64,000 nucleotides of DNA from Propionibacteriaceae bacterium (GCA_031271975.1 JAISUR010000037.1:434001-498000), one strand, 5' to 3'. Shown: positions 53,211-61,854, numbered from the stretch's first letter. The notes: generated by a model from the sequence alone, not told the origin. A program made the numbers and translations.

Positions 53211-54366
53211 CCGCCTTCACCATGCGCATGTTCTCGTTGCCGTTCAACTCGGCGCTGTAGACGATCCAATCCCCCGCGACCCACAGCACCAGGGCATCGG
53301 GAAGGTCCGCGATCGACGTGAAGGCTCCGGAGCCGTCCAACGCAATCACGCCGATGGCGTCGGAGTCCTTGGAAAACACCCCGCGCTCGGTGGGCACGAA
53401 GAAGTCGTATCCGGTTTCCGACACCCTCTGGTCGCCTGTCCCGTCCGGCCGGACCCGGCGCAGGTCGAAGGCTTCGGAGTGCGTGCGGTAATACACCCAG
53501 CCGTCCCAGCAGGCGATCCACTTGGCGTCCGGGATACCGGTGTCCGTCGTGGCGCCGGTGGCGAAATCAACCGACACCAGTCCCCCGTTCTCACCGCTGC
53601 AGAACAAGCGCCCGTCCGCGAAGGCGCTGTAGTCGCACGGATCCGGGATCGTCACCGCCCGGCCCGTGAGCGTGCCGTCGAGAGCGGCCTCGCGTAGCGC
53701 CCCGGCGTCCGGCTCGAAATACAGCAGCCCGCCATCCAGGAAAAGGCGGAACCCGTAGCTCTGCGCAATGTCGTCGTCAACGCCCGTGCTCACGTCAACG
53801 CGGTGGATGCGTTGGCCGTAGCGGAAGTACAAATGGCCGTCGTGGTAGTTGAGGTAGCTGGCGTCAGTGGCGTCGCTGAGGGTGCGCACCTGCTGGCCGT
53901 CCCAGGAATACGCCATGACGCCCGCGCTGGTGGAGATGTAGAACTCGTCGCCTCCGGGCGCCACGAGGCCATCGTGTGTCAGGTTTCCCGAGTAATTCCC
54001 AAAGCTGTCCACTGACACGTCGGAGTCCGCTCCCACCGTGGGCTGGGCGGTAGTCGGATCAGACCCTGGCGTCGCAGTAGCCGGGGCCGGAACGGACCGC
54101 AAAGCCGGAGGGTTCAGCACTCCGGAAGCGAACAACCCCACGCCTGCGACAATCAGCAACCCCGCCGCGACGGCTACCGCCAAGATCTTGCGCCCGCGTC
54201 CAGGTCGGACCGGTTCGGCCACCAACTCGGCGGGCATGTACTGCCGCGGCGTCGGAGGCGGCGGCACACGCACCCCCGCTGGCAGAGGCCCACCGGCAGG
54301 GGGCGGTGGTGGCGGCGTGGGAGCCGCTCCCCCAGCCTGGTATGGCTCATACCCGGTCACAATCAA
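53170..54366 (-). CDS. Sensor-only membrane protein, paralogue of the adjacent kinase's outer domain
   Basis: A 398-residue protein: Pro-rich cytoplasmic start (TPPPPPPAGG), one TM (about 61-82, ILAVAVAAGLLIVAGVGLFA), then a DUF5050/beta-propeller-like outer domain. Its ends match the kinase next door: GDWIVYSAELNGNENMRMVK versus GNWVVYYTDVNSMGELRMVH, and YLNYHDGHLYFRYGQRIHRV versus GLNFYEGRLYYLDRGVKRV. It has no catalytic domain. TTG at 54366 is taken as start because GGAGG lies 7 bases upstream; the GTG two codons later is an alternative. It precedes and overlaps the kinase gene, so the two are made together and may act as co-receptors. Confidence 0.83.
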   Translation of the reverse strand: MIVTGYEPYQAGGAAPTPPPPPPAGGPLPAGVRVPPPPTPRQYMPAELVAEPVRPGRGRKILAVAVAAGLLIVAGVGLFASGVLNPPALRSVPAPATATPGSDPTTAQPTVGADSDVSVDSFGNYSGNLTHDGLVAPGGDEFYISTSAGVMAYSWDGQQVRTLSDATDASYLNYHDGHLYFRYGQRIHRVDVSTGVDDDIAQSYGFRLFLDGGLLYFEPDAGALREAALDGTLTGRAVTIPDPCDYSAFADGRLFCSGENGGLVSVDFATGATTDTGIPDAKWIACWDGWVYYRTHSEAFDLRRVRPDGTGDQRVSETGYDFFVPTERGVFSKDSDAIGVIALDGSGAFTSIADLPDALVLWVAGDWIVYSAELNGNENMRMVKADGTMDQPVGAGGG

Positions 54367-54429
54367 AGAGTAGCCTCCGGGCGGGCGTCGGCGGGCAACA
54401 CGCCCGTGAGACCAGGCCTAGCCAAGAAG

Positions 54430-54469
54430 GTAACGTTTTCGTAACATCAGTGCATCATTCTTACACTGA
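54430..54469 (+). promoter_or_regulatory. Operator/promoter region of the small-ORF-amidohydrolase operon
   Basis: A GTAAC direct repeat spaced 11 bp (54430 and 54441) is followed by the dyad TCAGTG...CACTGA (54447-54469), whose right arm contains the -10-like TTACACT. A regulator bound to the dyad would block this promoter. It serves the plus-strand genes 54500-57561. Confidence 0.4.
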
Positions 54470-54499
54470 CAAGGTGCCCTCGACGGGTTGGAGGCACAC

Positions 54500-54646
54500 A
54501 TGACCATCCGCGCCGAGAGACTGTTTGACGGCCTCACGCCGGAACTGCCCACAGGCTTGGACATCGAGGTCACCGCTGACCTCAGCGAATGCGCGTTCGC
54601 AATGAAGGCCGACCCGATTCATCGAGCGAACAAACCCAACTATTAA
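54500..54646 (+). CDS. Small ORF of 48 residues ahead of the ABM gene
   Basis: MTIRAERLFDGLTPELPTGL begins a 48-residue frame ending HRANKPNY. GGAGG lies 6 bases before the ATG, and the gene ends 10 bases before the next start, whose AAGGAG overlaps its stop region. No family is recognised. The MTIRAERLFDG start resembles amidohydrolase N-termini, so it may be a relic of one, or a coupled small peptide. Confidence 0.5.
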   Translation: MTIRAERLFDGLTPELPTGLDIEVTADLSECAFAMKADPIHRANKPNY

Positions 54647-54656
54647 GGAGAAACAA

Positions 54657-54980
54657 ATGTTCCGTTCACTGCTGTACTTGGACATCAAGCCCGGCACCGG
54701 CCCAGCGCTGGTGGAGTGGTACAAGGAGGCCCGCGTGCTGGAGAAGGCCGTGGAGGCCGTCGGCTGCATCAGCACCGAGATGTATCCGCTGCCCGACAAC
54801 CCCAACCGGTACTTCGTGACCGCGCTGTGGCGCAACCACGACGACTACCAGAAGTGGCTCGACCACCCGCTGCGCAAGGAGTTTGCCCCGGGCATCAGCC
54901 AGTTCCTCACCGAGACAGAGGAGGACTTGCATTCCGGAGCGCTACTGGAATCCGTCCACGCCTGCCCGACTAGCTGGTGA
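54657..54980 (+). CDS. ABM-domain (dimeric alpha/beta barrel) protein
   Basis: A 107-residue protein of the antibiotic biosynthesis monooxygenase-like superfamily: FRSLLYLDIKPGTGPALVEW, CISTEMYPLPDNPNRYFVTA, then LWRNHDDYQKWLDHPLR and a C-terminal helix. Members are small dimers acting as cofactor-free oxygenases, haem-degrading enzymes or isomerases. Activity cannot be assigned. AAGGAG is 6 bases upstream of the ATG. GTGA couples it to the amidohydrolase, so both probably act on the same compound. Confidence 0.82.
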   Translation: MFRSLLYLDIKPGTGPALVEWYKEARVLEKAVEAVGCISTEMYPLPDNPNRYFVTALWRNHDDYQKWLDHPLRKEFAPGISQFLTETEEDLHSGALLESVHACPTSW

Positions 54981-56224
54981 GCGCCGTGGCCCCACTAGCG
55001 GTAACGAACGCCCGCATCGTGAACGCGGGCCAGCCGGCCACCGAGCCGACCACGATCCTGATCGGCGACGACGGCATCATCTCCGACGTCGCCGCTGTGG
55101 ATATTCCCCTGGGCGCCAAAGTGGTGGACGCGAACGGGAAGACAGTGCTGCCCGGCCTGATCGACGCCCATATCCACGTCTACGCAACGTCGATGATTAT
55201 GAACGAGATCAATCTGGCGCCGCTCAGCTACGTGGCGTTGAAGTCCACTCAGCGCCTCGGCGGGGCGCTGCGGCGCGGCTTCACCACGCTGCGCGACGTG
55301 GCCGGCGGCGACATCGGCTTGGCCCGGGCGATTAAAGAAGGCATCTTCGTGTCCCCCCGGCTGCTCTACACCGGACCGGCGATCTCCCAGACTGGCGGCC
55401 ACGGCGACGGACGCAACCCGAACTACACCCAGGACCCCGACTGCGGGTGCCTGGCGATGACCGTCATCGTCGACGGGGCGGACGCGGTGCGCGCGAAAGT
55501 GCGCGATCTGTTCCGCACCGGCGCTTCGTGTATCAAGCTGATGGTCTCCGGCGGCGTGGCCTCCCCCACCGACCCGATCATGGTGCCGCAGTTCACCCCC
55601 GAGGAGATTCGGGCCGCCACCTATGAAGCGAACCGGCGCGGCAGCCATGTCGCGGCCCACGCCTATCCGCCGGAAGCGATCAAGCTGGCCGTCGAGAACG
55701 GCGTGCGCACAGTCGAGCACGGCAACCTGATCGACGCCGACGCCTGCAAAGCCATCGTCGCCAACGGCGCGTACCTCGTGCCGACGTTGGTGACGTACGA
55801 CGCCATGGACCGCCGCGGCGACGAGATCCGGCTGCCACCGGAGAGCGCCGTCAAGAACAAGCAGGTGCTGGCGGCCGGCAAGGAAGCCGTCGCCTTGGCG
55901 CGCGCAAACGGCGTGAAGATCGGCTGGGGCTCCGACCTGATGGGCGACATCGAAGAGGAGCAGCTGGCCGGTCTGCGGTTGCAGTGCGAGATAGAGGGCA
56001 TCGAGCGGGTGATCGAATCGGCGACGGTTGTCAACGCCGAGTTGATCCAGCGCCCCGACCGCGGCGTGGTCGCGCCGGGCAAGCTGGGCGACCTGCTCAT
56101 CCTGGAAGGCGACGTGCTCGCCGAACCGTCCCTGCTTTGGGACGAAACCAAGCCACGGACCGTCATACTCGGCGGCCGGGTCGTTTCGGACGCCCCCGCG
56201 CGCCCGGCGGCCACAGTGGAATAA
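54977..56224 (+). CDS. Metal-dependent amidohydrolase (imidazolonepropionase/prolidase-like)
   Basis: A 415-residue amidohydrolase with the full binuclear metal set: His65 and His67 (LIDAHIHVY), Lys187 (CIKLMVSGG, carbamylated lysine), His228 (HVAAHAYPPEA), His248 (VEHGN) and Asp320 (GWGSD). GFTTLRDVAGGDIGLARAI and PGKLGDLLILEGD are typical of the Xaa-Pro dipeptidase/enamidase branch. It would hydrolyse a C-N bond of a cyclic amide or N-acyl compound. Start is GTG at 54977, overlapping the ABM gene. The MHS transporter 17 bases downstream suggests an imported substrate. Confidence 0.9.
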   Translation: MSAVAPLAVTNARIVNAGQPATEPTTILIGDDGIISDVAAVDIPLGAKVVDANGKTVLPGLIDAHIHVYATSMIMNEINLAPLSYVALKSTQRLGGALRRGFTTLRDVAGGDIGLARAIKEGIFVSPRLLYTGPAISQTGGHGDGRNPNYTQDPDCGCLAMTVIVDGADAVRAKVRDLFRTGASCIKLMVSGGVASPTDPIMVPQFTPEEIRAATYEANRRGSHVAAHAYPPEAIKLAVENGVRTVEHGNLIDADACKAIVANGAYLVPTLVTYDAMDRRGDEIRLPPESAVKNKQVLAAGKEAVALARANGVKIGWGSDLMGDIEEEQLAGLRLQCEIEGIERVIESATVVNAELIQRPDRGVVAPGKLGDLLILEGDVLAEPSLLWDETKPRTVILGGRVVSDAPARPAATVE

Positions 56225-56241
56225 CCCCCATAAGGAGAAAA

Positions 56242-57561
56242 ATGAGTGAAACACCGTCTGATTTTGACGAAGTGGCTGCCCCTGCGAAGAAGCAGTCCAC
56301 GCTCTACGTCGTAGCCGGCATTTCAGGCAACATCCTGGAATGGTTCGACTTCGGCATCTATTCGTATTTCGCCCTGGCGATCTCCGCGAACTTCTTCTCG
56401 GCCACCGACGATCCGATCGTCGGCCTGATGCAGACGTTCCTGGTGTTCGGCCTGGGCTTCCTGGCCCGCCCCATCGGCGGCTTCATCTTCGGCCACTTCG
56501 GCGACCGGATCGGCCGCAAGAACACACTGTCCATCACAGTATTGCTGATGGGCGGCGCGACGTTCCTGATCGGCTGTCTGCCCAACTACGCTTCCATCGG
56601 AGCCCTTTCCACGGTCGCCTTGGTGATCCTGCGGGTCTGCCAAGGCATCTCGGCCGGCGGTGAATGGGGCAATGTGATCTCGTTCCTCGGCGAATACGCC
56701 AAGCCGAACAACCGCGCGTTCATCGTCTCCTGGTCGCAGTTCGGCTCGGCCATCGGCCTGCTCATCGGCTCGCTGCTCGGCCTGCTGCTGACCAGCATCC
56801 TGCCGCAGGAAGACCTGTACGGCTGGGCGTGGCGCATCCCGTTCCTGATCGGCATCCTGATCGCGGCCTTCGGCTGGATCATGCGCCGTTCCGTGGATGA
56901 GACGCCGGTGTTCAAGGAGAAGCAGGAGCACCACGAACTGGCGCAGGCACCGCTGGCGGTGGCCTTCAAGGATCACTGGAAGACCATGCTGGCCGTGTTC
57001 CTGTGCACGGCGGGCGGCTTCACCGCGTACTGGCTGATCCTCAGCTACATGCCGACGTACTTCCAGCAATTCCTGGAGACGTCGCCTTCGGACGCTTATC
57101 TGCTTTCGTCGCTGACGTTGGTGGGCTACATGATCGTGTTGCCGTTCGCGGGCATCCTGGGTGACAAGTTCGGCCGCAAGCCGCTGATGATCTCGGGCGC
57201 CGTAGGCATCATCGTGCTCAGCTACCCGATCGTGATGGCGCTGGCCGGCGTAGACAGCCTGGCCGTGCGGATCCTGATGGTGGTCTGCTGGGCCGGCATC
57301 TTCGCGCTGTTCAACGCCAACTTCACCTCGGCGATGCCGGAATCCTTCCCGGCCAAGGTGCGCGTCTCCGGCGTGTCGATTCCCTACAACCTGGGTTCGG
57401 CGGCCTTCGGCGGCACCTGCTCCATGGTGGCCACGGCCCTCATCGGCGCCACCGGCAATGTGATGATGCTGCCCATCTACATCATCGTGATGATGATCAT
57501 CGCCTTCCTCTCGATCACCTTGCTGATCAAGGAGACCAAGGACATCGACTACAACGCGTAA
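56242..57561 (+). CDS. MHS-family MFS transporter (metabolite:H+ symporter)
   Basis: A 439-residue 12-TM MFS protein of the MHS group (ProP, ShiA, KgtP relatives): SGNILEWFDFGIYSYFALAI, GFLARPIGGFIFGHFGDRIG, RKNTL, VCQGISAGGEWGNVISFLGE and RRSVDETPVFKE. These transporters take up carboxylates, betaines or aromatic acids with protons. AAGGAG lies 6 bases before the ATG. It is the last gene of the operon; a perfect 11-bp hairpin follows the stop. Confidence 0.9.
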   Translation: MSETPSDFDEVAAPAKKQSTLYVVAGISGNILEWFDFGIYSYFALAISANFFSATDDPIVGLMQTFLVFGLGFLARPIGGFIFGHFGDRIGRKNTLSITVLLMGGATFLIGCLPNYASIGALSTVALVILRVCQGISAGGEWGNVISFLGEYAKPNNRAFIVSWSQFGSAIGLLIGSLLGLLLTSILPQEDLYGWAWRIPFLIGILIAAFGWIMRRSVDETPVFKEKQEHHELAQAPLAVAFKDHWKTMLAVFLCTAGGFTAYWLILSYMPTYFQQFLETSPSDAYLLSSLTLVGYMIVLPFAGILGDKFGRKPLMISGAVGIIVLSYPIVMALAGVDSLAVRILMVVCWAGIFALFNANFTSAMPESFPAKVRVSGVSIPYNLGSAAFGGTCSMVATALIGATGNVMMLPIYIIVMMIIAFLSITLLIKETKDIDYNA

Positions 57562-57571
57562 ACCCACAACC

Positions 57572-57604
57572 GTTGCGCGGCGAGGACAAGCTTCGCCGCG
57601 CAAC
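57572..57604 (+). terminator. Hairpin terminator of the amidohydrolase-MHS operon
   Basis: GTTGCGCGGCG and CGCCGCGCAAC form a perfect 11-bp stem around an 11-base loop, 10 bases after the MHS stop. There is no strong T-run after it. Confidence 0.6.
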
Positions 57605-57638
57605 GCTGTTCTCAGGCCAAGTCGACTGCAGCCCGCAG

Positions 57639-57941
57639 ATGACATGCCTGCATTGCAGCTATGAGGTGGCCAACGTCGTCAGGCGCAGATGGGCGGCACA
57701 GTTGCTCACCCAGGGCCAAGCAGAGTTGGCTCTGGACTCCTTCGCCCAACTGGAGATTGACCTTTGGCCGCAATCACTGCTGGCTGAGCAGGTGTGGGCG
57801 TTGCGAGGCCAGTTGGGCGCCTACGACGCCGCCTACGTAGCCCTCGCCGGGCTGCTTGACGCACCGCTCCTGACGGCTGACGCAAAGCTCTTCCAAGCCT
57901 GCCAGCAGGCGAGCCCCCAGTCAGTCGTAGAACTAGTCTAG
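57639..57941 (+). pseudogene. N-terminally truncated PIN-domain (VapC-like) toxin remnant
   Basis: The frame from MTCLHCSYEVANVVRRR to VVELV matches the middle and end of VapC toxins: YEVANVVRR (conserved Glu), then ALDSFAQLEIDLWP, AEQVWALRGQLGAYDAAYVALA (conserved Asp-Ala) and PLLTADAKLFQACQQ (conserved TxDxxL). The first beta strand with the catalytic Asp, normally within the first eight residues, is missing: upstream sequence runs into the MHS terminator. No antitoxin is adjacent. The remaining part is undamaged, so truncation was probably a single event such as a deletion. Confidence 0.7.
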
Positions 57942-57948
57942 ACACGCC

Positions 57949-57988
57949 CGCAGGCCGGTAGCGGAACGATCCCCGCGACCGGCCTGCG
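57949..57988. terminator. Bidirectional hairpin between convergent operons
   Basis: CGCAGGCCGGT and ACCGGCCTGCG form a perfect 11-bp stem around an 18-base loop between the PIN remnant and the end of the MFS gene. GTTTGTT follows on the plus side. Confidence 0.7.
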
Positions 57989-58007
57989 GCGTTTGTTCAG
58001 GTCAGCG

Positions 58008-59252
58008 TCAGGTGAACTGCAGCTTCTTTGCCGAACGCATCCCCCCAACCAGCATGATGAATGCCAGGGCGAGCAACGCGATGCAGCCGAAGAACGCCAT
58101 CACGTAGGAGCCGGTGACGTCGTACACCACGCCGATGATCGGCGTTCCAATGGCCAAGCCCAGCGAGGCGACGGCGCCGATGATGGAGTAGATCTTCGCG
58201 TAGTCTTTGCGTCCGAACATCTGGCCGGTCAGCAGCGGCGGGATGACCGTCACCACGCCGACGCCCAGGCCAAAGACCACGGCGCCGATGACGGCGAACA
58301 TGTAGTTGGTCGTGAACGCGAAAACGACGAAGCTTGCCGCCAAGAGCACGAACGACGCCCCGATGGCGATTGTCGAGCCGAACTTGTCGTTGATCCAGCC
58401 CAACGCGATCTTTGCCGCGATGGCCACCAACGCATAGATCGAGATCGCGCTCGCAGCCATCGTCGCGTCGATTCCGACGGCGACCAGGTGGGCTGGAATG
58501 TGCTGGATGAGGCTCACGAGGATGTTCATGAGCACGACGCCGCCCAGCAGCAGGAAGAAGGCCGCCGACTTCATGGCGATCTTCGACTCCACGCCGGTGA
58601 GTTCCTGCGGCGCGGCGGGCCCGTCGCTGTCGCTGACGACTTCAGCGGCCCCGTAGGGACGCAGGCCGACGTCGGAAGGCTTGGCGGTGATCAGCAGCAA
58701 GGCGACCGGGACGGTCAGCACGAACAACGCGGCGGCGTTGACCATGTACCCGGTCTGCCACCCGGACGAGGCGATCACCCCGGCCAGGATCGGGCTCATC
58801 ACCGCTCCGCCGACACCCGAGCAGGCGAACACGATGCCCATGGCCAGGCCGCGCTTGGCCTCGAACCAGGTGCTGATCAGGATCGACGCGGGCAGGGTCG
58901 TCACTCCGGCCACCATGATTCCCATGAAAATGCCGCAGATGTAGAACGAGATGAGCGAGTTGCAGAAGCTGAACAGGAACATCGCCACGGCGCCGCCGGC
59001 ACCCGCGATGGCCGTGGACAGTTTGATGCCGATCTTGGGGATGATGCGGCCCCAGATCGGCATCGCGACCACGCCGACGAGCGCGGCGAGGCTGTAGTAA
59101 ACGGTGAACGGGCCCCGGTCGAAGCCGAGGGCGTCACAGACCGGTTGCACGAAGAACGACATGCAGGTGGTGATCAGCGCCAGTGCCATGAGCAAGCAGC
59201 AGCAGGCGATCATCACGATCCACGCGCGGTGCAACCCTTGTTTGGTTTCCAT
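58008..59252 (-). CDS. MFS transporter of the oxalate/formate antiporter (OFA) type
   Basis: A 414-residue 12-TM MFS protein: HRAWIVMIACCCLLMALAL, the loop WGRIIPKIGIK, STWFEAKRGLAMGIVFACSG and GWINDKFG are OFA/monocarboxylate-transporter-like. Such carriers move small carboxylates or larger organic acids. The ATG at 59252 has GGAG 5 bases upstream. It is the last gene of the minus-strand acyl-CoA operon, separated from etfA by a small hairpin, so it probably imports the acid that the operon oxidises or exports its product. Confidence 0.86.
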   Translation of the reverse strand: METKQGLHRAWIVMIACCCLLMALALITTCMSFFVQPVCDALGFDRGPFTVYYSLAALVGVVAMPIWGRIIPKIGIKLSTAIAGAGGAVAMFLFSFCNSLISFYICGIFMGIMVAGVTTLPASILISTWFEAKRGLAMGIVFACSGVGGAVMSPILAGVIASSGWQTGYMVNAAALFVLTVPVALLLITAKPSDVGLRPYGAAEVVSDSDGPAAPQELTGVESKIAMKSAAFFLLLGGVVLMNILVSLIQHIPAHLVAVGIDATMAASAISIYALVAIAAKIALGWINDKFGSTIAIGASFVLLAASFVVFAFTTNYMFAVIGAVVFGLGVGVVTVIPPLLTGQMFGRKDYAKIYSIIGAVASLGLAIGTPIIGVVYDVTGSYVMAFFGCIALLALAFIMLVGGMRSAKKLQFT

Positions 59253-59286
59253 GGATTCTCCATTTCGATTGTTGTTTGCGACCGCG

Positions 59287-59306
59287 GGCGGGCGTCGCTG
59301 CCCGCC
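59287..59306 (-). terminator. Hairpin between etfA and the MFS gene
   Basis: GGCGGGC-AGCGAC-GCCCGCC on the minus strand, a 7-bp stem without T-run, 12 bases after the etfA stop. It may lower transporter expression relative to the upstream enzymes. Confidence 0.4.
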
Positions 59307-59317
59307 GGAGCGGCCCT

Positions 59318-60223
59318 CTAGTTGAATGCTTGGGTCAACTGCGGCAGCACGGTGTACAGGTCACCGACGATGCCGTAGTCGCACACCTTGAAAATGGGGG
59401 CCTTCTCGTCTTTGTTGACGGCCACCACGACCTTCGTTTCGCGAATACCGACGACGTGCTGCACCTGCCCGGACAGCCCGACGGCCAGATAGAGTTGCGG
59501 CTTGACGGACAGGCCTGAGATACCGATGTAGCGGTCGGCCGGCAGCCACTCCCGCTCCTCAGCGACACCTCTGGAACAGCCCACCTCCGCGCCGAGTGCG
59601 GCGGCGAGGTCTTCGGCCAGCGACAAGTCTTCGCGCTGGTTGAATCCCATGCCCACGGACACAATGCGCTCAGCCTCGGCCAAACTGGTCCCTTGCCGGA
59701 CGATCGGCTCAGTGCCGACTACTTGGACACGCGAATCCGGCACAACGTCGGCGATTTCGACTGTGGCGCTGCCGTTCGCCGGTTCGCACAGCCCCGCCGG
59801 AACAGTCGCTACGGCCGGCGCCGGCAGCGTCTCCCGCTGCACTACAGCGCCCCCGTAGACCAGCCGTTCGATGGCGAGGGTCCCGCCGGAATACGACAGC
59901 CCGGAGACGTCGGAAGCCATACCCCAATCAAGCAAACCGGCGACGCTGGCCGCCAGCTCCCTTCCCCGGACAGTCGCGCCCACCAAGAAGAGTTCGGCTG
60001 CGGCTCCCTTCAGCAGCTCCGCGATTGCCCCGGCAAAAGCCTCCGGCGGCGGGTTGTCTCCGCCGCGCAACACATGCACGACATCCGCCCCGCAGGACTT
60101 CAGTTCGGTGGCGGCTGCCTCGTCGGTCGTAACCACGTGAGTCTCCGCGCCGGCGGACTTCCCGAAGCCAGCAAGTTCGCAGGCCAGCGACACCTGGTCG
60201 GAGTAAACGAAAATGCCCGTCAT
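59318..60223 (-). CDS. etfA: Electron transfer flavoprotein alpha subunit (EtfA/FixB)
   Basis: A 301-residue EtfA. The N-terminal domain (TGIFVYSDQ...ELFLVGATVRGRELAASVAG) precedes the C-terminal FAD domain with VGMGFNQRED, YIGISGLSVKPQLYLAVGLS, GQVQHVVGIRETKVVVAVNK and APIFKVCDYGIVGDLYTVLP. With EtfB it accepts electrons from the acyl-CoA dehydrogenase of the same operon. Its ATG shares a base with the etfB stop (TGATG), so subunits are made in balance. Confidence 0.93.
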   Translation of the reverse strand: MTGIFVYSDQVSLACELAGFGKSAGAETHVVTTDEAAATELKSCGADVVHVLRGGDNPPPEAFAGAIAELLKGAAAELFLVGATVRGRELAASVAGLLDWGMASDVSGLSYSGGTLAIERLVYGGAVVQRETLPAPAVATVPAGLCEPANGSATVEIADVVPDSRVQVVGTEPIVRQGTSLAEAERIVSVGMGFNQREDLSLAEDLAAALGAEVGCSRGVAEEREWLPADRYIGISGLSVKPQLYLAVGLSGQVQHVVGIRETKVVVAVNKDEKAPIFKVCDYGIVGDLYTVLPQLTQAFN

Positions 60224-60972
60224 CAGACGATCCCTTCCTTCTTGAGCGCGGCGACGAGGTCCGCGACGGACTCGACAAGCACGTTTTTCCGGGCCTGGGC
60301 GAATCCCTTCATCGAGGTGATTTCGCTCTTCGGAGCCAAGTCAACGCCCAGCTCTTCCGCAGTCTTCTCGGTCACCGGCTTCCGTCCAGCCGCCATCACG
60401 GCCTTCAGACCTGGGATTGCCGGCCGGTTGATTTGCGGAAGCACGGCCACGACAACCGGAAGCGCCACCGCGACAGTTTCGAGGCTGTCTTCCAGCCGCC
60501 GCGTCGCCCGCAGCACGCCGTCCACAAAGGTCGCTTCGCACACGGACGTGACTACCGGTAGCCCCAGCAGCGCCGCCAGCCGTGGGGCAGTTTGCCTGGC
60601 GTAGCTGTCGCCGGATCCTTCCGCGCAGACGATCACGCCAACGCCGTCGAGAGACTTGACCCCTGCGGCGAGTGCCCGCGCCGTCACGACGGCATCCACA
60701 GTGGCCTGCTCGGGAGCTTTGATCCAGAGTGCTTCATCCAACCCCCGGGAGAGGGCGTCTTTCAGCGATTTCCGGACCGGCTCAGCGCCGAAGGTCAATC
60801 CGACCGCCTGCCCACCGGAGTTACCCGCCAACTGCACGGCGAGTTCGATCGCGTGCTTGTCGTACTCGCTGATCCTGCCGGCTGCGCGGCTCAGATCCAC
60901 CGAAAGGTCAGGATGGACACGGATATCGGCCTCGTCTGCCACCCATTTGTAGCAGGCCACTGTGTTCTGCAC
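60223..60972 (-). CDS. etfB: Electron transfer flavoprotein beta subunit (EtfB/FixA)
   Basis: A 249-residue EtfB with ACYKWVADEADIRV, GRISEYDKHAIELAVQLA, VGLTFGAEPVRKSLKDALSR, GVGVIVCAEGSGDSYARQTA and the C-terminal INRPAIPGLKAVMAAGRKPV. GTG at 60972 has GGAGGG about 7 bases upstream. It follows the SDR gene by 14 bases. The divergence from housekeeping Etf and the operon context suggest a dedicated FixAB-type pair. Confidence 0.93.
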   Translation of the reverse strand: MQNTVACYKWVADEADIRVHPDLSVDLSRAAGRISEYDKHAIELAVQLAGNSGGQAVGLTFGAEPVRKSLKDALSRGLDEALWIKAPEQATVDAVVTARALAAGVKSLDGVGVIVCAEGSGDSYARQTAPRLAALLGLPVVTSVCEATFVDGVLRATRRLEDSLETVAVALPVVVAVLPQINRPAIPGLKAVMAAGRKPVTEKTAEELGVDLAPKSEITSMKGFAQARKNVLVESVADLVAALKKEGIV

Positions 60973-60986
60973 TTCGCTTCCCTCCG

Positions 60987-61844
60987 TCAGCCCTTGTAAA
61001 CCGGCCGGACGCCGGTCATCAGGTTGTGATAGCGAGCCTCGATGATGGGCCCGTACTGTGGGTGGGTCATGATGATGAAGTGGTCCTCGTCGAGTCCCTT
61101 CAAGATGGCCTGGACGGCGTCTTGTGTCGGTATCCCCACACCGCCGTCGGCAGACGTTGACTTCACGGAACGGCCGAACGCGGCGTTGAAGTCGTCGTCC
61201 TCATAGGCCGGATCCTTCGAATCCCATTCCGCCTCCGGCCGGTAGTCGAACGAGTTGTGCAGGTTGGACTGCACGTAGGCCGGCGTGATGACATAGGACT
61301 TCACTTTCGCTCCGGCCTTCTGCAGATCGCCTTCCAACGCCTCTGCCAGCCCGATGACGGCGTGCTTGCTGGCCGAGTAGCCCGCGCCGCCCCATGCGGT
61401 CACAAAGCCCGCAGCGGATGCCGTGATGATGAAGCAGCATTCTGAATCCTGCTCGATCATTCGCGGGATGAACGCCCGGATGGCGTGTGCTGGGCCCATG
61501 ACATTGACGTCGAGCAGCCAGTGCCAATCGCTCAACGGCATCTTCCAGGCGTTGCCCACCGCGGAGATCCCGGCGTTGGAGAAGCAGTAGTCGACCCGGC
61601 CGAACTTGTCGTAGGTCCGCGCCGCGAACGCCTCCATCTGCTCTGGGTCGCGCACGTCGACGTGGGTGGCGATGGCCTCCACGCCCTGGGCTTCCAACTC
61701 TTGCTGGAAAGCGGCCAGCCGGTCGTCGCCGATATCGGCCAGCGAGAACTTGGCGCCCTTCGCAGCCAACTGCCGCACCAGTTCCATTCCGATGCCGCTG
61801 GCGCACCCGGTGATCGCAACCACCTTGTCGCGATATTCCTTCAT
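60987..61844 (-). CDS. Short-chain dehydrogenase/reductase (SDR) 1
   Basis: A 285-residue classical SDR: TGCASGIG nucleotide-binding motif (12-19), acidic LADIGDDRL after beta-2 (NAD preference), NAG in FSNAGISAVG, ITASAAG serine and YSASK catalytic Tyr/Lys. The C-terminal 60 residues extend beyond the core. AAGGAGG lies 5 bases before the ATG. It probably oxidises a hydroxyacyl-CoA or other alcohol intermediate of the operon's pathway. Confidence 0.9.
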   Translation of the reverse strand: MKEYRDKVVAITGCASGIGMELVRQLAAKGAKFSLADIGDDRLAAFQQELEAQGVEAIATHVDVRDPEQMEAFAARTYDKFGRVDYCFSNAGISAVGNAWKMPLSDWHWLLDVNVMGPAHAIRAFIPRMIEQDSECCFIITASAAGFVTAWGGAGYSASKHAVIGLAEALEGDLQKAGAKVKSYVITPAYVQSNLHNSFDYRPEAEWDSKDPAYEDDDFNAAFGRSVKSTSADGGVGIPTQDAVQAILKGLDEDHFIIMTHPQYGPIIEARYHNLMTGVRPVYKG

Positions 61845-61854
61845 GATGGCCTCC

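Noticed and set aside
54500-54646. Treating the small ORF as a certain pseudogene of the amidohydrolase
   Set aside because: Only about ten N-terminal residues resemble such enzymes, and it has its own good ribosome site, so it is left as a low-confidence gene.
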